Shown in pieces: positions 25,535 to 31,828 of a stretch of DNA of 31,828 nucleotides (position 1 is its first letter; every line of letters begins with the position of its first letter). The notes beneath the pieces are model-generated. The model ran no database searches and was not told where the DNA came from. It saw only the letters and a list, made by a program, of their open reading frames with translations. A program made the translations under genes and the position numbers. Source of the stretch: an uncultured Lachnospiraceae bacterium (lineage in GTDB: Bacteria > Bacillota > Clostridia > Lachnospirales > Lachnospiraceae); the NCBI GenBank assembly GCA_905236615.1, contig CAJORC010000321.1:1-31828 (forward strand), read 5' to 3'.

Positions 25535-26023
25535 ATGTCATTGATGAGTTTTGCGTCAGAATCGCTAAAAAATCTGTTTAAGAAGCCGGTGACAACAAAA
25601 TACCCTTTTGAGCCGGCAGTCTACCCCGAAAGATCAAGGGGACATATAGAAATAGAGATAGATAACTGTATAGGCTGTGGTATGTGCGTGCGTTCATGTC
25701 CGCTTGGGGCATTGCAGGTCAACAGGGCAAAAGGACTCTGGGCGATCAACCGTTTTGACTGCATTGCCTGCGGTTACTGCGTCGAAAAATGCCCGAAGAA
25801 ATGCCTCTTTATGAAGCCGGGTTACCAGACACCGGGTGAGCAGAAAAATGAAGATGTATTTGTGAAATCTCCCGAGCAGCTCGAAAAAGAGGCAAAGCAG
25901 AGAGAAGAAGCTGCGGCAAAGGCAGCGGCAGCACAGCAGGCAGCATTGGCTAAAAAAGCACTGGAGGCAAAAAAAGCCGAAGAAGCTGCAAAAGCAGCAA
26001 AAAGTGAAGAAGGTAAAGACTGA
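25535..26023 (+). CDS. echF: Ech hydrogenase ferredoxin subunit EchF (NuoI-like) with helical tail
   Basis: A 162-residue polyferredoxin that takes electrons from ferredoxin into the complex. Two [4Fe-4S] motifs are clear: Cys45, Cys48, Cys51, Cys55 (CIGCGMCVRSCP) and Cys76, Cys79, Cys82, Cys86 (CIACGYCVEKCP). From about residue 111 the protein runs into a highly charged Ala/Lys/Glu tail (KEAKQREEAAAKAAAAQQAA and on), predicted as one long helix. This tail is not a standard part of NuoI or EchF. The stop overlaps the hypC start (TGATG). Confidence 0.93.
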   Translation: MSLMSFASESLKNLFKKPVTTKYPFEPAVYPERSRGHIEIEIDNCIGCGMCVRSCPLGALQVNRAKGLWAINRFDCIACGYCVEKCPKKCLFMKPGYQTPGEQKNEDVFVKSPEQLEKEAKQREEAAAKAAAAQQAALAKKALEAKKAEEAAKAAKSEEGKD

Positions 26024-26229
26024 TGTGTGTGGCAATAATAGGAAAAGTTATAGAGGTTCATGAGCGGACTGCAACAGTCGAGCTTAAAGGCAGCCGGCTG
26101 AATGCGGTTTCGGGCATCATTCCTGTGAGTGTGGGTGACAACGTGCTCGTCCACGCAGGCTGCATCCTGCAGAAGGTTGACGATAGTTACGTTGATGAAC
26201 TCGAAGAACTGAGAGCGGAAATGTTTTGA
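26023..26229 (+). CDS. hypC: Hydrogenase maturation chaperone HypC/HybG
   Basis: A 68-residue chaperone of the HypC family that, with HypD, brings the Fe(CN)2CO unit to the large subunit. The essential N-terminal Cys2 is present (MCVAIIGKV), followed by IIPVSVGDNVLVHAGCILQK, a typical HypC core. It is translationally coupled to echF and closes the ech operon. None of the other hyp genes lies in the window. Confidence 0.9.
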   Translation: MCVAIIGKVIEVHERTATVELKGSRLNAVSGIIPVSVGDNVLVHAGCILQKVDDSYVDELEELRAEMF

Positions 26230-26356
26230 AAAGACCAGATTTCCTAAGAATAAAGAAGATAATATAAAGAAACCCGAGAAGTTAAAGACAGAAGCATATC
26301 ATTTCTTTTTCAAGGAACAATTTGATATTGAGAAAATCATATGAATAAAATCAAAG

Positions 26357-26392
26357 AGGACAGTTCATCGTTTTAGTACCGAAACGGATGAA
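26357..26392 (+). terminator. Intrinsic terminator of the ech operon
   Basis: AGGACAGTTCATC pairs with GATGAACTGTCCT, a 13-base perfect outer stem with an imperfect inner stem, followed by a short T run. The 340-base gap 26230-26569 otherwise holds only the GH43 promoter region and a possible gene remnant at about 26226-26344. Confidence 0.85.
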
Positions 26393-26523
26393 CTGTCCTT
26401 TTGAATTATGATGTTATTAAAATAATAAATCATATTACAGGTTACACAAAAAATATCTGCACAACATTAAAATATTAAACAAATTCCATAAATAAATTGA
26501 TTTTATTCATTTCTCCAAACCCA

Positions 26524-26550
26524 TATAATATTGTACAGGGATAGGTACAA
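26524..26550 (+). promoter_or_regulatory. GH43 gene -10 box and adjacent inverted repeat
   Basis: TATAAT (26524-26529) is a perfect -10 box with only a poor -35 (ttttat, 17 bases upstream). Immediately after it, TTGTAC-N8-GTACAA (26531-26550) is a perfect inverted repeat around the expected transcription start. It is a candidate operator for a repressor controlling this carbohydrate gene. Confidence 0.4.
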
Positions 26551-26569
26551 ATTCGAGGAGGATGATGGA

Positions 26570-29500
26570 ATGAAAAGAAGATGGTACAGCAAGTCTGTGT
26601 GTGCGCTGCTTGCCGGAGCGATGGTGGTCGGGAATCTGCCCGGTGTTCCTGCTCAGGTTTATGCAGAAGAAAGCGGAAGAGTTGAAGCAGCTGAGAAGGA
26701 TGGCGAGGATTCAAGAAGCGAAAACTCTCTCATCGCGGAGATCGATTTTGACGGAAAAAAGATTTCTGCTTCGGACGGGGTAAAAGTAGACGTCAAAGGT
26801 ACGGAAAAGTACAGCAGTGATACCAGAGACGGCAGCGGAGAAGCCTTTGACTTTAACAGATCGACTTACCTTGATCTGAAATATGAGGATGGACAAAGTC
26901 TTGTCAGCGGTCATGACGCACTCACATTCTATTATGAGAGTAAACCGACTGCTTCTTCGACGAGCTGGTCATTATTTGCAGCAGCAAATGCCAATAGTCA
27001 GAGTTATCTGCATGAACGTTATATCGGAGCGCTGGATCAGAAAAACAGCATGAAGATCGAGCGGTATTTAAGCGATGGTGTGCGTGCAGAGGCTCTGGAT
27101 TACAATAATTCCGGCAGTGACTGGAAAGCTGTTGCCATAGTAATGGATAAAGATTCTTATTCACTTTATGTAAATGGAGAAAAGAAAAAGACCGTATCCA
27201 GTTCGATTCCGCTGGAAGATATTTTAGGGGAAAACGGAATACTCCAGATAGGAAAAGGAAACTGGGGTAATGGAGAATTTTACGGCGGACTCATCGATAA
27301 TATAAAAGTCTTTGGGGAAGCATTAAGCGATGAAGAGATCGCAGAGCTTTCAAAAACAGAAGAAAAGCCTGAAGTTGAGAAGACAACTGAAGAAAAGCTT
27401 GCTGAGGATGTCGAAGCTTTGAGCATTCATGATGCCGACGACGTAAGGGGAAACATATACCTTCCGCTTAAGGGAAAGAACGGCTCGGAGATCAGCTGGA
27501 AATCCTCGGACAGCTCGGTTGTTACTGACAAAGAAAAAGACGGGAAGGCAGCGGGTGTTGTAAAACGCGGTGACGAAGACGTGAAAGTTACCCTTACAGC
27601 ATCGTTAAGCCTTGAAGGAAATACCGATACAAAAGATATAGAAGTTACGGTAAAGGCAAAGAACAGGAGAGACAAGGATTACAGTGCAGGATATCTCTGG
27701 GCTTACTTCAGTGCCTATGATAAATACGAGCGCATGTTCCTTGGATACAGTGAAGACGGTCTTAACTGGACTGCATTAAATGCAGATGAAAACGGCAGAG
27801 CAAAGCCGATACTTTCAAATGACGGTGAAGGTTCGGATCTTGGCGTAAGGGATCCACATATCGTAAGGTCTCCTGAGGGCGACCGTTACTGGATAATCGG
27901 TACAGACCTTCATGCAGAAGGCGGCGGAGACGGAGGTTCTGGATGGAACCAGACCTCTGCAAGTCAGAAGATAGTTGTATGGGAGTCTACAGACCTTACC
28001 GACTGGAGTGATGCGGAACTTGTTTTTGCCGGAATGGATACGGCAGGCTGCGTATGGGCACCGGAGGCAATTTACGATGAAGAAAAGGGCGACTATCTCG
28101 TTTACTGGTCAGCAAGGGATGCTTCTCTTGTTGGAACAAACGATAACGCGCTCAGGGTTTATTATACAAGAACAAGGGATTTCCGGAATTTCGAAGAGCC
28201 TAAGTTATGGCTTTCGGAAGATGATCCTTCTTCAAAAGAAGTTAACATTATCGATACTACGATAGTTAAGGATAACGATAAGTTCTACAGATTTTCAACA
28301 TCAGACTGGAATACGGTCATAGATAGATCTGACAGCCTTGCAACTGATCTTTTCGACGTAAACGTTGATAAGGACAAGAGCGCTGAGGGCAACTGGACAA
28401 GGCTTGTGCACAGAGATGAGGCTTCAAAGGCAGGCTTCAGCAGGAGAGAAGGTTTCACAGTCTATCAGCTTCCTGACGGACGCTGGTGTGCAATGGGAGA
28501 TGATGGCGGCTATGCTCCTTTTGTTACAGATGACTTAAGCTCTGCAAAATTTGAGCAGCTTTCATCATCGAAATACTCATTCACTGAGAGATTCCGTCAC
28601 GGAACAGTTATCCGACTTTCTAAAGAAGAGGAGAAAAAGGTTCTTGAAACTTATCCTCTTACTTATGAACCGGAGAAGGAAGAGATAAATCCTGACATAA
28701 CAGGAAAAGAAACAATTGCAGAGTTTGATTTTAATGATAAAGAAAACGGATTCAGCTCTGAATATACAAAAGCTGAAGGTGACTGCAAGCTGGGAGACAG
28801 CTGGGACGGCACGAAGGCAGCATATTTCGACGGAACTGATGACTTCCTGACAGTGAAGTCGACTGGTGATAAGAATGCCTTTAAGGGACAGAAAGAGCTT
28901 ACTATCTCTTATGAAAACAAGATAGATAAGAGCGGCACAGGCTGGGTTGCATACGCTTCGAATTCTTCTGATGCGCCAAAGAACCAGTATGAGCAGTATA
29001 TCGGAGTTTTCGTGAATGATACGGTTACAAAGCTTGAACGTTTCTTAAACAGCGGTTCACGTCCCGGATCGGCGTCCGCTTCCACAGACAACGACTGGGC
29101 TCATGTGGATATAGTTCTTTCAGAGGATGATACAAAGATATATGTTAACGGTAAAATTGCTGCGGAAGAGGCAAGCAGCATTGATATCGCGGATATCTTA
29201 GGCAAGACACCTGTATTCCAGATCGGTAAGGCCAACTGGGGTTCAGGCGAGTATTACAAAGGATGGATCGATAATTTTAAGGTTTCAAACTGGGCATTCA
29301 GTGAGGAAGAAGTCAAGAAATCGGCGGCAGCATTTGCAGAAACTCTTCCGATGATCTCGGGTGCAACGATCGGCTCGGCACCTGACAGGGCAACAGCGCT
29401 TGAATACAGGGGAACTGATAACCATACATCAATCCTTACAAATGTTGACCATGACAAAAAGCTTATAAGCTCTTATGTGAATAATGATCAGGACTTAAAG

Positions 29501-30661
29501 GAGTGTCCCGTAACCCTTGATTTTGCTCTGGATGCAAGAGAGATAAAGGTTAACGGAAAGACTTTTGAAAACGGCGGAAAGCTCGATCTTACAAATGGTG
29601 CGTCATTAGAGATAGGCGAAGGCGAGGATAAGGAAATCTGGACTGTCAAGAAGCCGGTTCTCTGCAACAACACGGTTATCAGCGGTCAGTATGCCGATCC
29701 GGATATTGACTATTTTGACGGAAAGTTCTGGATATTCCCGACAACCGACGGATATAAAGGCTGGTCAGGATATCTCTTCCACGCATTCTCTTCCGAAAAC
29801 CTTGTTGACTGGAAGGACGAAGGCGTGATAATGGATCTTCAGGCAACTGAGTCCTATAAGAACGAAAACGGTGTGGACGTTGCAACTTCCGACTGGGCAT
29901 TTGGTTCGGCATGGGCACCTACTATCGAAAAGAAGAACGGAAAATACTATTTCTATTATTGCGGAAAAGACGCAAGCGGAACATCATCTATAGGTGTTGC
30001 GGTTGCTGATAAGCCGGAAGGACCTTATAAGGATTACGGAGAACCAATCCTTACAAAGGAACTCTGTAAAGAAAACGGTGTCGGAATGGGACAGGCCATC
30101 GATCCTTCGGTATTTACCGATGATAACGGAAAGTCCTATATCACATTCGGAAACGGCAAGGCAGTAATTGCAGAGCTTGCAGATGACATGATACATGTTG
30201 AGAAGCTTACACAGGTAGAAGGACTTTCGGATTTCAGAGAGTCACTTGTGGTAGTTAAGGCTAACGGAAAATATCACTGGACATGGTCATGTGATGATGC
30301 AAACAGCGAGAATTATCATGTAAATTATGCAGTAACAGACAGTCTCTTTGATGCTAACGGCAGATGCAGGGTTTCAAATGTAAAGACGAATTTCCTTTAC
30401 AAGAATACAGACCTTAAAATATTAGGATGTGCGCATCAGTCACTGGTGAGTGCAAATGACGCTGACGGAAAAGAGCACTGGTACATGGCTTACCACAGAT
30501 TTTATACACCAACCGGTATTTTTAATGAATCGGATGGACTTGGGGTTCACAGAGAGACCTGCGTTGACGAAGTATCTTTTGACGAAGACGGAAACATGCA
30601 GATCAGGCCTACACTTGAAGGTGTAAGCGAATTTAAGACGAAGCCGTCTTCAGAAGAGTAA
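26570..30661 (+). CDS. Secreted double-GH43 glycoside hydrolase with two LamG domains
   Basis: A 1363-residue extracellular enzyme. A signal peptide covers about 1-33 (LLAGAMVVGNLPGVPAQVYA). LamG/concanavalin-like domain 1 spans about 45-265 and a bacterial Ig-like domain about 275-365. GH43 propeller 1 spans 370-700 with candidate catalytic Asp428 (VRDPH), Asp562 (IDTT) and Glu627 (REGF). LamG 2 spans about 715-920. GH43 propeller 2 spans about 1035-1355 with Asp1043 (ADPD), Asp1178 (AIDPS) and Glu1224 (FRES). Both propellers look competent; arabinofuranosidase, arabinanase or xylosidase activity is expected, specificity unknown. ATG 26570 has GAGGAG upstream. The frame ends at TAA inside a Pro/Thr/Glu linker, and coding continues in frame to 31192. 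Confidence 0.9.
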   Translation: MKRRWYSKSVCALLAGAMVVGNLPGVPAQVYAEESGRVEAAEKDGEDSRSENSLIAEIDFDGKKISASDGVKVDVKGTEKYSSDTRDGSGEAFDFNRSTYLDLKYEDGQSLVSGHDALTFYYESKPTASSTSWSLFAAANANSQSYLHERYIGALDQKNSMKIERYLSDGVRAEALDYNNSGSDWKAVAIVMDKDSYSLYVNGEKKKTVSSSIPLEDILGENGILQIGKGNWGNGEFYGGLIDNIKVFGEALSDEEIAELSKTEEKPEVEKTTEEKLAEDVEALSIHDADDVRGNIYLPLKGKNGSEISWKSSDSSVVTDKEKDGKAAGVVKRGDEDVKVTLTASLSLEGNTDTKDIEVTVKAKNRRDKDYSAGYLWAYFSAYDKYERMFLGYSEDGLNWTALNADENGRAKPILSNDGEGSDLGVRDPHIVRSPEGDRYWIIGTDLHAEGGGDGGSGWNQTSASQKIVVWESTDLTDWSDAELVFAGMDTAGCVWAPEAIYDEEKGDYLVYWSARDASLVGTNDNALRVYYTRTRDFRNFEEPKLWLSEDDPSSKEVNIIDTTIVKDNDKFYRFSTSDWNTVIDRSDSLATDLFDVNVDKDKSAEGNWTRLVHRDEASKAGFSRREGFTVYQLPDGRWCAMGDDGGYAPFVTDDLSSAKFEQLSSSKYSFTERFRHGTVIRLSKEEEKKVLETYPLTYEPEKEEINPDITGKETIAEFDFNDKENGFSSEYTKAEGDCKLGDSWDGTKAAYFDGTDDFLTVKSTGDKNAFKGQKELTISYENKIDKSGTGWVAYASNSSDAPKNQYEQYIGVFVNDTVTKLERFLNSGSRPGSASASTDNDWAHVDIVLSEDDTKIYVNGKIAAEEASSIDIADILGKTPVFQIGKANWGSGEYYKGWIDNFKVSNWAFSEEEVKKSAAAFAETLPMISGATIGSAPDRATALEYRGTDNHTSILTNVDHDKKLISSYVNNDQDLKECPVTLDFALDAREIKVNGKTFENGGKLDLTNGASLEIGEGEDKEIWTVKKPVLCNNTVISGQYADPDIDYFDGKFWIFPTTDGYKGWSGYLFHAFSSENLVDWKDEGVIMDLQATESYKNENGVDVATSDWAFGSAWAPTIEKKNGKYYFYYCGKDASGTSSIGVAVADKPEGPYKDYGEPILTKELCKENGVGMGQAIDPSVFTDDNGKSYITFGNGKAVIAELADDMIHVEKLTQVEGLSDFRESLVVVKANGKYHWTWSCDDANSENYHVNYAVTDSLFDANGRCRVSNVKTNFLYKNTDLKILGCAHQSLVSANDADGKEHWYMAYHRFYTPTGIFNESDGLGVHRETCVDEVSFDEDGNMQIRPTLEGVSEFKTKPSSEE

Positions 30662-31192
30662 GCACCGACAGAAGAAGTACCTACAGATGATACACCAACG
30701 GAAGAGGCTCCGACCGTATCCGACAGCACGGCTCCGAAGGCACCGGCAGACGGTATCCTTTCAACTGCAGGAAACAATCTCCTGCTTGCAAAAGCAAAGT
30801 ATTATATCAGACCTGAATTTGCAGTAAAGAAATATCAGATCTCGAATAAGAAGATCCTGAAAGTCAGCAGGAAAGGAAAAGTTACTGTAAAGAAAGCCGG
30901 ATCGGTAACGGTGACAGCAGTTGGAAAGAATGGAGAAAATGCAGTCTACAGCATAACCGCCGAAAAACCGAAGATGTCATCGATAAAGGTTAAGAGTGCG
31001 GGAATTGTCGAACTGGATAAGATGCTCAGCGGCGTTGCATATAGCGGAATCGACAGTGTGACTTCTTCAAAACCTTCAGTTGCAGAGATAACAGCTGACG
31101 GAAAGATCAGCGTTAAGGCTAAAGGAACTGCTACTATAACTGTGATCATAGGAGGAAAGAAATACAAGGCAAAGCTTAAAGCAAAAATCTGA
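30662..31192 (+). pseudogene. C-terminal Ig-like region cut off by the in-frame TAA
   Basis: Directly after the TAA the same frame stays open for 176 codons to TGA at 31190. It encodes APTEEVPTDDTPTEEAPT, a linker that continues the SSEE before the stop, then two Ig-like (BIG2-type) repeats ending in the usual GKVTVKKAGSVTVTA and GKISVKAKGTATITV strands. No ribosome binding site or good start lies at its beginning; the first ATG in a plausible place is deep inside. It therefore reads as the lost end of the GH43 protein, which in related secreted enzymes mediates wall or substrate attachment. Confidence 0.8.
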
Positions 31193-31205
31193 TATCAATA
31201 TCAAC

Positions 31206-31239
31206 AAAAGTTCCGACCGAAATACGGCCGGAACTTTTT
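31206..31239 (+). terminator. Intrinsic terminator after the GH43 gene
   Basis: AAAAGTTCCG (31206-31215) pairs with CGGAACTTTT (31229-31238), with CCG/CGG extending the stem inward, followed by a T run. The A- and T-rich flanks make it work in both directions. Confidence 0.88.
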
Positions 31240-31365
31240 GCACTTGTGAATAATGCACAAAAACAAAGACGCCAATTTGTATATAATGCGCATCCGGCAC
31301 AAAATAAAAAAGAATTTCAAAGAAAAATGAAAGGATTTTGTATGTTTTTTGAATGAAATGTGAAC

Positions 31366-31371
31366 TATAAT
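31366..31371 (+). promoter_or_regulatory. Candidate -10 box of the galactose-binding lipoprotein gene
   Basis: TATAAT lies 62 bases upstream of the start codon. No -35 hexamer at good spacing is seen. Another TATAAT lies at 31282-31287. Confidence 0.35.
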
Positions 31372-31432
31372 TCTTTTTGTCACAAAGAACTGCCGTTAAT
31401 CGGACGGCGAAAAAATTGGGAGGATTATACAA

Positions 31433-31828
31433 ATGAAGAAAAAATTAGTCAGCGTTATTCTTGCATCAGCAATGGCAACATCAATGCTCGCAGGCTGCGG
31501 CAGCTCAGCAGCACCTGCAGCATCAGAGGCAGCACCTGCAGCATCGGAAGCAGCACCTGCAGCATCAGAGGCAGCACCTGCAGCTACAGAAGCAGCATCA
31601 GAGGCAGCAGCTACAGAAGCAGCATCAGAAGCAGCTACTGAGGCAGCAGGCAGCATCACAAGAGCAGTAGCAGAAGCAGTTCCGGACAGCATCGAAGCTG
31701 ACAGCTCACTCGCTGATAAGAAGGTTGGCGTATGTATTTACCAGTTCTCAGATAACTTCATGACACTGTTCAGAGAGAAGATGGAAGAATACCTCATCTC
31801 TATGGGATTCAGCAAGGACAACATCACA
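31433..31828 (+). CDS. mglB: Galactose/methyl-galactoside ABC transporter binding lipoprotein, partial
   Basis: The first 132 codons of a gene running off the right edge. A lipoprotein signal peptide with LAGC puts the lipidated cysteine at residue 22. About 60 residues of Ala/Pro/Ser/Thr/Glu-rich spacer follow, then the start of a periplasmic-binding-protein fold: KKVGVCIYQFSDNFMTLFRE and EEYLISMGFSKDNIT. This opening is characteristic of MglB-type galactose binding proteins of Firmicutes. The ATG has GGGAGGA upstream. MglA and MglC are expected beyond the edge. The sugar is inferred from the N-terminal match only. Confidence 0.8.
   Translation, partial: MKKKLVSVILASAMATSMLAGCGSSAAPAASEAAPAASEAAPAASEAAPAATEAASEAAATEAASEAATEAAGSITRAVAEAVPDSIEADSSLADKKVGVCIYQFSDNFMTLFREKMEEYLISMGFSKDNIT
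31508..31591 (+). repeat. 21-base tandem repeat inside the lipoprotein spacer
   Basis: Four units of GCAGCACCTGCAGCATCAGAG with minor changes encode APAASEA-type repeats. Less regular copies continue to about 31650. The unit number is likely to vary between strains by slippage. Confidence 0.85.

Noticed and set aside
26226..26344. An open frame of about 39 codons after hypC ending ..LKTEAYHFFFKEQFDIEKII.
   Set aside because: It has no ATG, GTG or TTG start with a ribosome binding site and no family I recognise. At best it is a gene remnant.
31508..31591. Regularly spaced repeats that could be mistaken for a CRISPR array.
   Set aside because: Units are contiguous, 21 bases, in frame and without spacers; they encode a protein repeat. 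No cas genes are present.
31360..31692. Gln/His-rich forward and Ala/Ser-rich reverse frames over the lipoprotein start.
   Set aside because: Both are out-of-frame readings of the 21-base repeat inside the lipoprotein gene; the MglB-like frame has signal peptide, ribosome binding site and fold.

Overview
The window looks like chromosomal DNA of an anaerobic Firmicute of the Lachnospiraceae, most likely Butyrivibrio or Pseudobutyrivibrio. This rests on a six-subunit Ech hydrogenase operon, a large secreted double-GH43 arabinan/xylan-type enzyme with LamG and bacterial Ig-like domains, a galactose-type ABC binding lipoprotein, AGGAGG-type ribosome binding sites and moderate GC. The genus is an inference. 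No rRNA, tRNA, CRISPR array, transposase or phage gene was found.

Layout. (1) 1-1488, minus strand: an AraC-family regulator translationally coupled to a truncated phosphoribosyltransferase (PRTase) gene that runs off the left edge. (2) 1574-2925: an apparently structured leader RNA followed by a lipoprotein esterase. (3) 2942-6777: riboflavin operon ribD-ribE-ribBA-ribH under an FMN riboswitch. (4) 7042-20449: a tellurium-resistance-like (Ter) stress island. It holds PRTase/TRSP, StiP/PELOTA, a C-C bond lyase, meso-diaminopimelate dehydrogenase (probably unrelated to Ter), a YceG-like protein, TelA, three TerD paralogues, a P-type Ca2+-ATPase and a HAD phosphatase. (5) 20749-26229: echABCDEF plus hypC. 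(6) 26570-31192: a GH43 protein whose C-terminal Ig-like region is cut off by an in-frame TAA. (7) 31433-31828: start of a galactose-binding lipoprotein gene.

How the genes work together. The rib operon makes riboflavin and is shut off by FMN. The Ter genes match a gene set that comparative genomics has linked to a predicted nucleoside-like metabolite (PRTases, lyase, HAD) together with calcium-binding TerD and membrane-associated TelA. Here a calcium pump sits in the same operon. Ech couples ferredoxin oxidation, H2 formation and ion translocation, which fits a fermentative anaerobe.

Most notable: a dispersed palindromic element of about 136 bp. Two full copies in the same orientation sit exactly at the two ends of the Ter island (6867-7002 and 20443-20579). 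An inverted half copy follows telA and an end fragment follows ribE. Terminal and internal stems covary between the two full copies. Other leads are the second Ter-type PRTase coupled to an AraC regulator, the structured region 1613-1765, and the nonsense codon in the GH43 gene.
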